Assembly (NCBI GenBank): GCA_028278525.1
Contig: JANQEE010000044.1
Location: 62,001 to 126,000, forward strand
Reading direction: 5' to 3'
DNA from: Minwuiaceae bacterium
Lineage (GTDB): Bacteria > Pseudomonadota > Alphaproteobacteria > Minwuiales > Minwuiaceae
Length of the DNA: 64,000 nt
A program made the position numbers and the translations under genes. This document shows, one piece after another, positions 9,706 through 18,236 of the stretch (within the stretch, counting starts at the first letter, position 1; each line of letters starts with the position of its first letter). A model generated the notes under the pieces. That model made no database searches and was not told the DNA's origin. It saw nothing but the letters and a program-made list of their open reading frames with translations.

Positions 9706-10683
9706 CTAGCCGCGGGATCGGCCTTTCGGTTCGCCTTCGTCGAGGGGGATCGGTTTGGGCGGCTTTTCGGCGAGCAGGCCGCTGCTGGCGCGCTGTAGGA
9801 TGATCTGGAGCGCCAGGCCGATCAGGAAGACGCGGAGATAGGCCGAGCGGAGCGCCCAATCGGCCGGGAGCTGACGGGTTACCAGCTCGGTCATCGACCA
9901 GATGGCCCAGATCACCACGGCGCCGAGGATGGCGCCGCGGTTGTTACCGCTGCCGCCGGCGATGAGCATGACCCAGACCAGGAAGGTGACGATCAGCGGC
10001 TCGGTCGCTTCCGGCCCAATGAACTTGATCGAGTGGGCCATCAATGCGCCGCCGAGCCCCATGATCATCGACCCGAGCACGAACGCTTCAAGCCGGCGGC
10101 GCATGATGTCCTTGCCGGCAGCGCGCGCGGATTCCTCGTTCTCGCGGATCGCGCGCATAACGCGGCCCCAGGGCGAGTTGAGGCCGCGTTCCAGCGCGAT
10201 ATAGATCACCGCGATGATAGCGGCCACCAGCGCGAGGTACGCCACCTGCGCCGGGAACGGCGGCAGCCATTCGAACGGCCGGGGGATCGCCGGGATGCCG
10301 CGCGGGCCGTTGGTCAGCCAGTCCTCGTTCTTCACGATCAGGCGCAGGATCTCGGCGATGCCGATGGTCGCGATGGCCAGATAGTCGCTGCGCAGGCTGA
10401 GCGTCAGCCAGCCGATGCCGAGCGCCACCACGCCCGCGGTCGCCATGGCGCAAACCAACCCGACGGCGACCGGCAGACCGAAGCCGCCGAGATAGTCGGG
10501 ATGCGGCGCGGTCGTCAGGATGGCGGAGGTATAGGCGCCGACGGCGAAGAAACCGGCAATGCCGGCGTTGAACAGGCCGGTAAAGCCCCACTGCACGTTG
10601 AGGCCGAGGCACATCACCGCGTAGATCCCGGCGATGGTGAGCAGGCCGACGGGATAGGCCAGGAACGTCGCGAGTTCGGCCAT
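9706..10683 (-). CDS. livM: Branched-chain amino-acid type ABC transporter permease LivM
   Basis: Inner-membrane permease of 325 residues and about nine or ten hydrophobic helices. Seen: GLNVQWGFTGLFNAGIAGFFAVGAYTSAIL and ALGIGWLTLSLRSDYLAIATIGIAEILRL, both family-defining, and the EAA-like ATPase contact AIRENEESARAAGKD. It starts one base into the livH stop (TGATG), so the two are coupled. It is the last gene of the livGFHM run. A polar, charged C-terminal tail rich in Pro, Lys and Glu follows the last helix. Confidence 0.95.
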   Translation of the reverse strand: MAELATFLAYPVGLLTIAGIYAVMCLGLNVQWGFTGLFNAGIAGFFAVGAYTSAILTTAPHPDYLGGFGLPVAVGLVCAMATAGVVALGIGWLTLSLRSDYLAIATIGIAEILRLIVKNEDWLTNGPRGIPAIPRPFEWLPPFPAQVAYLALVAAIIAVIYIALERGLNSPWGRVMRAIRENEESARAAGKDIMRRRLEAFVLGSMIMGLGGALMAHSIKFIGPEATEPLIVTFLVWVMLIAGGSGNNRGAILGAVVIWAIWSMTELVTRQLPADWALRSAYLRVFLIGLALQIILQRASSGLLAEKPPKPIPLDEGEPKGRSRG

Positions 10684-11570
10684 CAGTACACCCTCCCCCG
10701 AAACAGGCCGCTCGGCCGCCAGAGCAGCATCGCCACCATGATCGCGAAGGCGACCGCCGACTTGTAGGTTGGGTCGAGCAGCGGCTCGTTACCGAACACC
10801 GGATAGGCGGAGACTTCTTCCGCCAGGCCGATCACCAGGCCGCCGGCAATGGCGCCGTAGGGCTTACCGATGCCGCCCAGGATCGCCGCCGCGAAGACCG
10901 GCAGCAGCATGTTCCAGCCGATCAGCGTGGTGACATGGGTGTCCATGCCAACGAACACGCCGGCGCAGCCGGCGAGCATCGCGCCGAGCGCCCAGGTCCA
11001 GGCAATGATCCGTTCGGTGTTGATGCCGGTGATACGCGCGAGATCCGGATCATCGCTCAAGGCCCGCATCGCCTTGCCGGTCTTTGTGCGGGTCAGGAAC
11101 AAATGCAGCGCGACGACCAGCAGGATGCACAGACCGACGATATAGATGTGGCGTTCGGCCACCCGGATCCCTGAGAAAACAAGCGGCATCTGGAAGCCCG
11201 ACGCGTAGACATGGGAATGCGGCCCCCAGACGAACTGGATCGCGGCGCGGATCATCAAGGCCACGCCGAAGGACGCGACGAGCAGGATGATCGACGGCTG
11301 GGCGCGGAGCGGTTTGTAGAACAACCGGTCGATCAGCAGGGCAGCGGCGACCGCGCCAAGCATCGCGACCGGCAGCGCGAGATAGGGCGAGAAACCGAGG
11401 GTCACGATGAACGGCAGGGCGAAATAGGCGCCGAGGGTCATCATGTCGCCATGGGCGAAATGGGCGAAGCGTAGAATGCCGAAGATCAGCGACACACCGA
11501 TGGCGCCGAGCGCATAGATGCTGCCGAGGACCAGGCCGGGGATCAGGTAGAAGTTGACGAATTCCAGCAT
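10683..11570 (-). CDS. livH: Branched-chain amino-acid type ABC transporter permease LivH
   Basis: A 295-residue membrane permease. Seen: GLVLGSIYALGAIGVSLIFGILRFAHFAHGDMMTLGAYFAL at the N-terminus and the cytoplasmic ALSDDPDLARITGIN loop that contacts the ATPase, both typical of LivH. It pairs with LivM to form the channel. Upstream, between it and livF, lies a 33-bp perfect hairpin that may tune the ratio of permeases to ATPases. Confidence 0.95.
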   Translation of the reverse strand: MLEFVNFYLIPGLVLGSIYALGAIGVSLIFGILRFAHFAHGDMMTLGAYFALPFIVTLGFSPYLALPVAMLGAVAAALLIDRLFYKPLRAQPSIILLVASFGVALMIRAAIQFVWGPHSHVYASGFQMPLVFSGIRVAERHIYIVGLCILLVVALHLFLTRTKTGKAMRALSDDPDLARITGINTERIIAWTWALGAMLAGCAGVFVGMDTHVTTLIGWNMLLPVFAAAILGGIGKPYGAIAGGLVIGLAEEVSAYPVFGNEPLLDPTYKSAVAFAIMVAMLLWRPSGLFRGRVY

Positions 11571-11594
11571 GGGCTTAGCCCATTATTCCTTTGG

Positions 11595-11676
11595 GCCCGG
11601 CCACCCGCTCCCCCGTCCCAACCACCCATACAGGGTACCCTCGGGGTGGTTGGGACGGGGGAGCGGGTGGCCGGGC
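11595..11676. repeat. Perfect 33-bp inverted repeat between livF and livH
   Basis: Left arm 11595-11627 and right arm 11644-11676 are exact reverse complements over 33 bases (left begins GCCCGGCCACCCGCTCCCCC). The 16-base loop itself contains the palindrome GGGTACCC. In the livGFHM transcript this would form a very stable stem 19-24 bases upstream of the LivH start, with the livH ribosome binding site just outside it. There is no T-tract. Confidence 0.9.
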
Positions 11677-11699
11677 AATACCAATAAACCAGATCATGA

Positions 11700-12410
11700 T
11701 CAGCCGCCGAGAAAGGCTTCGGCGACCTCGCGGTTCGCCAGCAGGTTGGCGCCGGTATCCTCGAACGCATTGGCGCCGTTGACCAGCACGTAGCCACGGT
11801 CGGCGATCTCCAGCGCGTGGCGCGCGTTCTGCTCGACCATCAGGATGCCGATGCCGGCGCGGTTGATCTCCTGCACCCGCTCGAAGATCAAGTCGACGAA
11901 GGCAGGCGCCAGGCCCGCCGTCGGCTCGTCCAGCAACAGCACGGCGGGGTCGAGCATCAGGGCGCGGCCCATGGCAACCATCTGACGCTGTCCGCCGGAC
12001 AACAGGCCGGCGGCTTCCTTACGCTTTTCTTTCAGCGGCGGGAACAGGTCGTAGATACGCGCCAGGTGGCCGGAGATGTCGTCGTTGCGGATATAGGCGC
12101 CCATCTCCAGGTTTTCGTGCACGGTGAGGTTGACGAAGACGTTGCGCTCCTGCGGCACATAACCGATGCCGAGGCGGGTGATCCTGTCCGGCATCAAATG
12201 GGTGATGTCCGTGTCGCCGTAGGCAACGCGCCCGGTATGAACCTGCACCAAGCCGAACAGAGCCTTCAGCGCGGTCGACTTGCCGGCGCCGTTGGGGCCG
12301 ATGATGGTCACGATTTCGCCGGGGTCGACGCGAAGGTCGACGCCATGCAGCACGTCGGCGCCGCCGTAGCCGCCCTGTAGGCCGGTCGCATCGAGACGCT
12401 GTTCCGTCAT
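11700..12410 (-). CDS. livF: Branched-chain amino-acid type ABC transporter ATPase LivF
   Basis: A 236-residue ABC ATPase. Seen: Walker A GPNGAGKST, Q-loop region GYVPQERNVF, signature LLSGGQRQM, Walker B AVLLLDEPTAGL and the H-loop in MVEQNARHAL. The length and the YVPQERNVF / GLAPAFVDLIFE pattern are those of LivF rather than LivG. Its ATG overlaps the livG stop by 4 bases. It forms the nucleotide-binding pair with LivG. Confidence 0.95.
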   Translation of the reverse strand: MTEQRLDATGLQGGYGGADVLHGVDLRVDPGEIVTIIGPNGAGKSTALKALFGLVQVHTGRVAYGDTDITHLMPDRITRLGIGYVPQERNVFVNLTVHENLEMGAYIRNDDISGHLARIYDLFPPLKEKRKEAAGLLSGGQRQMVAMGRALMLDPAVLLLDEPTAGLAPAFVDLIFERVQEINRAGIGILMVEQNARHALEIADRGYVLVNGANAFEDTGANLLANREVAEAFLGG

Positions 12411-13186
12411 GTGTCGGCCGCGCCGCCGCCGCCGAAATAGGCTTCGATCACCGCCGGATCACGGCGGACATCGGCCATCTTGCCCTGGGTCATTACGGCT
12501 CCCTGGGCCATCACGATAACCGGATCGCACAACTCGGCGATCAGATCCATGTCGTGTTCGATGATGCAGAAGGTATAGCCGCGGTCGCGATTGAGGTGTC
12601 GGATGTGCGCGCTCAAATCCGCCAGCAGAGTACGGTTCACCCCCGCGCCCGGCTCATCCAGCAGGATGGTCTTCGCGCCGGACATGATGACGCGGCCGAG
12701 TTCCAGCAGTTTCTTCTGGCCGCCGGACAGGTTGCCGGCAAGTTCGTCACGAACATGGGCAAGATTGAGGAACGACAGCGTATCCTCGGCACGACGCCGG
12801 ACCGTCCGTTCCTCCGACTTCACACGCGGCCAGAACAGCCACGACCGCATCAGGCTCTCGCCGGTCTGGCCGCCGGGCACGACGCAGAGGTTTTCCAGCA
12901 CGGTCATGCGGCTGAACTCGTGCGGAATCTGAAAGGTGCGGACGAGACCGAGATGAAACAGGCGATGCGGCGGCAAGCCGGTAATATCCCGCCCGTCCAG
13001 GGTGATCCTGCCGGCGGTCGGTTTGAAGAAACCGGCCACCGTATTGAACAGCGTGGTCTTGCCGGCACCGTTCGGCCCGATCAAACCGGTAATGCTGCCC
13101 TTCTCCACCGTCAGCGAGCAGTCATTGACGGCGCGGACACCGCCGAAGAATTTCGACACGTTCTCCACGGCAATCGTCGCGCTCAT
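12407..13186 (-). CDS. livG: Branched-chain amino-acid type ABC transporter ATPase LivG
   Basis: A 259-residue ABC ATPase. Seen: Walker A GPNGAGKTT, VRTFQIPHEFSRMTVLENL, signature NLSGGQKKLLELGR, Walker B TILLDEPGAGVN and the H-loop IIEHDMD. These are LivG features, including the longer insert (LMRSWLFWPRVKSEER) after the Q-loop. It starts one base after the hisC stop and overlaps livF by 4 bases, so it belongs to a long minus-strand operon. Confidence 0.95.
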   Translation of the reverse strand: MSATIAVENVSKFFGGVRAVNDCSLTVEKGSITGLIGPNGAGKTTLFNTVAGFFKPTAGRITLDGRDITGLPPHRLFHLGLVRTFQIPHEFSRMTVLENLCVVPGGQTGESLMRSWLFWPRVKSEERTVRRRAEDTLSFLNLAHVRDELAGNLSGGQKKLLELGRVIMSGAKTILLDEPGAGVNRTLLADLSAHIRHLNRDRGYTFCIIEHDMDLIAELCDPVIVMAQGAVMTQGKMADVRRDPAVIEAYFGGGGAADT

Positions 13187-13187
13187 G

Positions 13188-14270
13188 TCAAACCATGAAC
13201 CTGCTCAGTGCTTCGATCACCGCGTCGTTCTCCTCCGGACGGCCGATGGTGAACCGCAGGTAGTCGTCCAGGCCATAGTCCGTGACTTCACGCACGATAA
13301 TGCCGTTCTGCACCAGATGGGCGTAGGCCGCGCCGGCGCGATGATTGCCGGTGTCGGGGAAGCGGGCGATCAGGAAGTTGGTGACGCTCGGCGTAACGGC
13401 GAGCCCCATGGCGGTGAAGGCGTCCGTCAGCTTTTTCCGCTCCCGGTTTGTGGCGTCGCGAACGCCGCGGACGAAATCCTCGTCTTCCAGCACGCCGGCG
13501 ACCGCGGCCTGGGCGACGGCGTTGACATTGCCGATAGCACGCATGCGGTTGACGACGCCGGCCATCGAAGCGGAACAATAGCCCCAGCCGATGCGCAACG
13601 CGGCAAGACCGTAGGCTTTGGAGAAAGTGCGGGTGACGATGACGTTCTCCGCGCCGGCAACGAGTTCCAGCCCGTCGGTGTAATCGGGCCTGTCGACATA
13701 TTCGGCGTAGGCCGAGTCGATCACCAGCACGACGTTTTCCGGCAGGCCGTCGCGCAGCCGCTTTACCTCGTCGGCGGAAATGTAGGTGCCGCAGGGATTG
13801 TTCGGGTTGTCGAGGAAGACGACGCGGGTGTTGTCGGTGACGCGTTCCAGCAGGGCATCGACGTCGGTGGTGAAGCCGGGTGCCGGCGCGCGCACCGGCG
13901 TCGCGCCGACCCGCATGGCGACGATGGAGAATGCCAGGAAGGCGTGCTCGGCGAACAGGATCTCGTCGCCCGGCCGGGCGTAAAGCCGGCCGATCAGGTC
14001 GAGCAGTTCTTCCGAGCCGTTGCCACAGACGATCCGGTCCGGGTCCAGGCCGAAGCGCTTGCCGATGACCGCGCGGAGGTCCGTGCTGGTGGGATCCGGG
14101 TAGCGGTAAAGCCGCTCGCACCGGTGTTTGGCGGCCTCGGCCGCCAACGGGCTGACGCCGAAACTGGATTCGTTCAGCGACAGATTGATCACCGGCCGGC
14201 CGTCGGGCACGGCAACGTTCTTGACGACGGATTTGCCGATTTCAGGAATATAGGAACGCGGTTTAGCCAC
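13188..14270 (-). CDS. hisC: Histidinol-phosphate aminotransferase family protein
   Basis: A 360-residue fold-type I PLP aminotransferase. HisC transfers an amino group between glutamate and imidazole-acetol phosphate in histidine synthesis; some paralogues act on aromatic or other amino acids. Seen: NLSLNESSFGVSP, NGSEELLDLIGR, FLDNPNNPCGTYI, the Schiff-base Lys in TRTFSKAYGLAALRIGWG, and the phosphate-binding Arg nearby. It begins with GTG. It sits inside a haloalkane dehalogenase-liv operon and not with other his genes, which suggests a catabolic or transport-linked paralogue; this is inference. Confidence 0.85.
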   Translation of the reverse strand: MAKPRSYIPEIGKSVVKNVAVPDGRPVINLSLNESSFGVSPLAAEAAKHRCERLYRYPDPTSTDLRAVIGKRFGLDPDRIVCGNGSEELLDLIGRLYARPGDEILFAEHAFLAFSIVAMRVGATPVRAPAPGFTTDVDALLERVTDNTRVVFLDNPNNPCGTYISADEVKRLRDGLPENVVLVIDSAYAEYVDRPDYTDGLELVAGAENVIVTRTFSKAYGLAALRIGWGYCSASMAGVVNRMRAIGNVNAVAQAAVAGVLEDEDFVRGVRDATNRERKKLTDAFTAMGLAVTPSVTNFLIARFPDTGNHRAGAAYAHLVQNGIIVREVTDYGLDDYLRFTIGRPEENDAVIEALSRFMV

Positions 14271-14306
14271 CTTAGAAGACCGGCCTGTTATACGCGGAGC
14301 GCAGAA

Positions 14307-15185
14307 TCAGGCGATTTTACCCAGCCAGTCGGCAACTGCACGTCCAATTTCGTCGGGCGAATCTTCCTGAATGAAATGGCTGCCCTTTACGGTAACTTCC
14401 GTCTGGTTCTTCCAGCCGCGGCAGAACTCGCGCTGATCGCCGATCAGGATCGCGCCGGGCTCCGCATTCACGAACAGTTTCGGCAGGTCGTTTTCGGCCA
14501 TCCAATCCGCGTAGGCCTGGACGATCTCGACCACGTCCGCCGGCTCGCCCTCTATCGGGATCTGACGCGGCCAGGTGAGCGTCGGCCGGCGGCTTTCACC
14601 CGCATCGGCGAACGGCCGGCGGTAGACGGCCATCTCCTCCTCGGTCAAGCCGCGCAATACGGAGCCGGGCAATACCCGTTCGACGAAGATGTTCTTGTCC
14701 AGCACCATCGGCTCGCCGGCTTCCGACCGGAACCCCTGGAACACCGGGCGGGCGTCCGGATTCCACGCCTCCCAGGTGAGCGGCCGGACGATGGCTTCCA
14801 TATAGGCGATGCCCTTCATCGCCTCGCGATGGCGGTTGGCCCAGTCGAAGCCGAGCGCCGAGCCCCAGTCGTGGATCACGAAGGTGGCGTTGTTTTCGAC
14901 GCCGAGCGCGGCGAGCAGACCGTCCAGGTAGTGCCGGTGTTCGACGAAGCGGTAGCTGCCCGGGCCGGGGTTATCCAGCTTCTCTGAATCGCCCATACCG
15001 ATCAGGTCCGGCGCGATGCAGCGCCCGAGCCCCTGCGCATGGGGCATGATGTTGCGCCAGAGATAGGACGAGGTCGGGTTGCCGTGCAGGAACAGGATCG
15101 GGTCGCCCTCCCCCATTTCGACGTAGGCCATTTTCTTGCCGTGTACGGTGACGTGCTGTTTCGGATGTTCGGCGGTCGAAATCAT
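14307..15185 (-). CDS. Haloalkane dehalogenase (LinB/DhaA family)
   Basis: A 292-residue alpha/beta-hydrolase that should cleave carbon-halogen bonds hydrolytically. Seen: LFLHGNPTSSYLWRNI with halide-stabilising Asn36, VIHDWGSALGFDW with nucleophile Asp106 and halide-binding Trp107, YMEAIVRPLTW with the acid residue of subgroup HLD-II, and GSHFIQEDSPDEIG with the catalytic His. The nucleophile being Asp in the HDWG context separates it from esterases. Its start overlaps the TPR gene stop by 4 bases, and hisC follows after 36 bases. The natural substrate is unknown. Confidence 0.93.
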   Translation of the reverse strand: MISTAEHPKQHVTVHGKKMAYVEMGEGDPILFLHGNPTSSYLWRNIMPHAQGLGRCIAPDLIGMGDSEKLDNPGPGSYRFVEHRHYLDGLLAALGVENNATFVIHDWGSALGFDWANRHREAMKGIAYMEAIVRPLTWEAWNPDARPVFQGFRSEAGEPMVLDKNIFVERVLPGSVLRGLTEEEMAVYRRPFADAGESRRPTLTWPRQIPIEGEPADVVEIVQAYADWMAENDLPKLFVNAEPGAILIGDQREFCRGWKNQTEVTVKGSHFIQEDSPDEIGRAVADWLGKIA

Positions 15186-15748
15186 GGTGCGGTTCCCTGT
15201 CGATTGGCTTGGGCCGCCGCCAGCGCTTCGCGAGCGGGGGCAAATTTTGGGTCGATCCTTAAAACCTGGTTGAATTGCTCGATGGCGGCGTCCGGATCGT
15301 CGTCGAGCAAGGCCAAGCCGAGGCCGAAATGCGGGTCGGCAACACGCGGCGCCAAGTCGATGGCGCGGCGATAGGCTTCGGCGGCAGCGGCGCGATTGCC
15401 GGCAGCACGCTCAGCCTCGCCAAGATGGTAATGGAATTGAGGGTTGCCATCCTGGATGGCGATGGCGCGGCCGATCAGGTCAACCGCCTTGCCGGGATCG
15501 CCGCGTTGCAAGGCCAGGACACCCAGCCAGTGCGGCGCATCCGCATTGTCGGGCCAGCGTTCCGACGTTTCCATGTAGAGCGCTTCCGCCTGATTGAAAC
15601 GCCCGGCCTGATGCAGTTGCCCGGCGCGAGACAAGGCGGCCATCGGATCCTCCGGCACCTGGAAGACGGGCGCCATGATGTCGGCCGCTTCGTCACGCGC
15701 CCGCCGGCTGCCACGGCGTTTCGCCAGCCGGCGTTCACGCCGGTTCAC
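15182..15748 (-). CDS. Tetratricopeptide repeat protein
   Basis: A 188-residue protein made of a basic N-terminus (MNRRERRLAKRRGSRRARDE) and four to five TPR units from about residue 35 (for example AGQLHQAGRFNQAEALYME and LAPRVADPHFGLGLALLDDD). TPR arrays are protein-binding scaffolds. It lies 87 bases downstream of a 2OG oxygenase gene and overlaps the dehalogenase gene; TPR proteins are often encoded with 2OG-Fe(II) oxygenases of this kind. No signal peptide was seen. Confidence 0.85.
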   Translation of the reverse strand: MNRRERRLAKRRGSRRARDEAADIMAPVFQVPEDPMAALSRAGQLHQAGRFNQAEALYMETSERWPDNADAPHWLGVLALQRGDPGKAVDLIGRAIAIQDGNPQFHYHLGEAERAAGNRAAAAEAYRRAIDLAPRVADPHFGLGLALLDDDPDAAIEQFNQVLRIDPKFAPAREALAAAQANRQGTAP

Positions 15749-15835
15749 GGCGACGGCCCTTCTGTCTCGTTCCTCCCATGGGCGGAAGATGCCACAGGCG
15801 GGGCGGCCGCGCCAACGCTCCGGCAGTCATAGCAG

Positions 15836-16435
15836 TCATACATAGAGCGGTCCCAGAAACCAGCCGACCAGGGAACGGCGGCGGCCTTTGGCGACCGGCG
15901 CGACCTTGTGGCGCATGAAGGACGGAAAGACGATGGCGGTGCCGATCTCGCGCGCGTCGGAAAATGTCGTGATCTCGTTGTCGAGCTGCGAGCGCATGAT
16001 CTGGAGATCGCCGCCTTCATATTCGTCCGCTTCGGTGAGCTGCACCGTAACGCTGAGCTGGCGGAACAGGCCGGCCAGTTCACTGCCCTCCGGGTAGGCA
16101 CGGTCGAAGGTGTCTGTATGCCAGTTGTAGTGCTGGCGTCGCCCATAGGCCGTGTACTGCAGCGGTTCCAGGCGGGTGATCCGGTATTGCCAAGCCGCCT
16201 GGTTGGCGGCCTGAAAGATCGCCGTCATCTTCTCGTAGAAAGGCCTGTGACGGCCGTCGACGGGGAAATAGGCGATGTCCGAGTCGCGGACTCGCCTGTC
16301 CACTTGATGCGCCACGCCGGTGTCGACGGAATCGCTTTCCAAACGTAGCCGGTCACCCGCCTCCACGATTGCCCGGCACATGTCGCGATCGATCGCACCG
16401 GGCACACATTCTATGTGCGTGCCTCGGTTGACCAA
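15836..16435 (-). CDS. 2-oxoglutarate-Fe(II) oxygenase, PKHD/prolyl 4-hydroxylase type
   Basis: A 199-residue non-haem iron dioxygenase. The 2-His-1-Asp site is visible as YNWHTDTF (His106, Asp108) and PSFMRHKVAP (His176), with Arg187 in GRRRSLV to bind 2-oxoglutarate. EGGDLQI is the usual strand before the second half. The N-terminus VNRGTHIECVPGAIDRDMC fits the family. The start is TTG, chosen because GGGAGGAAG lies just upstream. It probably hydroxylates a protein or peptide side chain; the neighbouring TPR protein may be a substrate or adapter (inference). Confidence 0.85.
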   Translation of the reverse strand: MVNRGTHIECVPGAIDRDMCRAIVEAGDRLRLESDSVDTGVAHQVDRRVRDSDIAYFPVDGRHRPFYEKMTAIFQAANQAAWQYRITRLEPLQYTAYGRRQHYNWHTDTFDRAYPEGSELAGLFRQLSVTVQLTEADEYEGGDLQIMRSQLDNEITTFSDAREIGTAIVFPSFMRHKVAPVAKGRRRSLVGWFLGPLYV

Positions 16436-16586
16436 TACTTCCTCCCAGACCTTTAGCCTAGCGCATCGACTATCGGAAAAGCGATAACCTTTCCGCGATG
16501 CGGTGCAGACCGGGGCCGCATTGGCTAGAATGCGGGGCTGCGGGCTTCATGCCGACGACAACGACCCGCGGTAAGGGAGGAAGACG

Positions 16587-18236
16587 ATGTTCGAACTGCC
16601 GAAATCCAGCGACTATGAGGCGATGCGCGACGGGATCCGGATCGACATCCCCGAGCACTACAATTTCGGCTTCGACCTGATCGACAAACGCGCCCGCGAC
16701 GCGGACAAGACGGCATTCATCTTCGTCAGCCGCGACGGCGGCACGGTCGAACACCATCGTTTTTCCGACCTGAGCAAGGCATCCAACCGGTTCGCCAACG
16801 CGCTCAAGAGCCTCGGCGCGGCCAAGGGCGACTTCGCCTTCGCCATGATCCCGCGCATCCCCGCCTGGTACGAGGTGATGATCGGCTGCGTCAAGACCGG
16901 CGTGGTGGCGATGCCCGGCACCAACCTGCTGATGCCGAAAGATATCGAATACCGGATCAACAAGGCGCAGGCCAAACTGGCCATCGTCACCGCCGACGCG
17001 GCCGACAAGATCGAGGCGATCCGCGACAAATGCCCGAGCCTGGAGCATCTGATCGTGATCGGCGGCGAGCGCGACGGCTGGGTCTCCTACGAGAGCGCCT
17101 GCGCCGTGGCGTCGGACGAACTGAGCCGGGGCGACGTCGAACCCTCGCGCGCCGACGACACGATGCTGGTCTACTTCACCTCCGGCACCACGGCGTTTCC
17201 GAAGATGGTGCCGCGCGATCATGGCTACGCCCTGGCGCACGCCATTACCGGGCGGTATTGGATGGACCTGAGCGAGGACGACGTGCACTGGTCGCTGTCC
17301 GATACCGGCTGGGCCAAGGCGGCCTGGGGCATGCTGTTCCCGCCGTGGCTGATGGGCGCGACCATGGTGCTGTACGACGGCGACAGCCGGTTCGACGCGG
17401 ACATGCACCTGAAGCTGATCGGCCAGTTGGGCGTCACCACCTTCTGCGCGCCGCCAACGGTCTACCGGGTGTTCGCGCAGGCCGACCTAAGCCAGTACGA
17501 CCTAAGCTCGATCCGGCATTCGATCAGCGCCGGCGAGCCGCTGAACCCGGAAGTGATGCGGGTCTGGAAGGACGTGACCGGCACCGAGGTGCATGACGGC
17601 TACGGCCAGACCGAGACGATCAACATCGTCGCCAACATTCCGGGCCTGCCGGTCAGGCCCGGATCCATGGGCAAGCCGGTGCCGGGCATCGAGGTCGACG
17701 TGGTCGACGACGACGGCGCGGCCGTGCCGGACGACGAGGTCGGGCATATCGCGGTGCGCGTGACGGAGCCCTACCCGCCCGGCCTGTTCCGCGGCTATTA
17801 CCAGGACGACGCCGCGAACCGACTCTGCTTCCGCAACGGCTGGTACTATACCGGCGACACGGCGAGCCGCGACGCCGACGGCTACATCTGGTTCGTCGGC
17901 CGGTCCGACGACATCATCTCCTCGGCCGGCTACCGGATCAGCCCGTTCGAGGTGGAGAGCGCCCTGCAGGAGCATCCGGCGGTGGCGGAATCCGCGGTGG
18001 TCGGGAAGCCGGACGAACTGCGCGGGGCCATCGTCAAGGCCTACGTGATCCCCGCGGCTGGGCATGCGCCGTCCGCGGAGTTGGAGAAGGACATCCAGGA
18101 CTTCGTCAAGAACCTGACCGCGCCCTATAAATACCCGCGCGAGATCGAGTTTCGGGAGAGCCTGCCGAAAACCGTGTCCGGCAAGATCAGGCGGGTCGAG
18201 CTTCGGGCCGAGGCGGAGGCCGAAGCCGAGGCGTGA
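16587..18236 (+). CDS. AMP-dependent acyl-CoA synthetase (medium-chain type)
   Basis: A 549-residue adenylate-forming ligase that activates a carboxylic acid to its CoA thioester. Seen: the P-loop YFTSGTTAFPKMVPRDH, DGYGQTETINI (A5), WYYTGDTASRDADGYIWFVGRSDDIISSAGYRISPFEVE (hinge and A8) and the catalytic Lys near PKTVSGKIRRVEL. The sequence resembles ACSM-type enzymes for medium-chain or aromatic acids. The ATG follows GGGAGGAAGACG. The next gene, an EamA transporter, starts within its stop codon (GTGA). Confidence 0.92.
   Translation: MFELPKSSDYEAMRDGIRIDIPEHYNFGFDLIDKRARDADKTAFIFVSRDGGTVEHHRFSDLSKASNRFANALKSLGAAKGDFAFAMIPRIPAWYEVMIGCVKTGVVAMPGTNLLMPKDIEYRINKAQAKLAIVTADAADKIEAIRDKCPSLEHLIVIGGERDGWVSYESACAVASDELSRGDVEPSRADDTMLVYFTSGTTAFPKMVPRDHGYALAHAITGRYWMDLSEDDVHWSLSDTGWAKAAWGMLFPPWLMGATMVLYDGDSRFDADMHLKLIGQLGVTTFCAPPTVYRVFAQADLSQYDLSSIRHSISAGEPLNPEVMRVWKDVTGTEVHDGYGQTETINIVANIPGLPVRPGSMGKPVPGIEVDVVDDDGAAVPDDEVGHIAVRVTEPYPPGLFRGYYQDDAANRLCFRNGWYYTGDTASRDADGYIWFVGRSDDIISSAGYRISPFEVESALQEHPAVAESAVVGKPDELRGAIVKAYVIPAAGHAPSAELEKDIQDFVKNLTAPYKYPREIEFRESLPKTVSGKIRRVELRAEAEAEAEA

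Noticed and set aside
13002..14987. A 661-codon open frame on the plus strand
   Set aside because: Antisense to hisC, livG and the dehalogenase. Its product has no motif.
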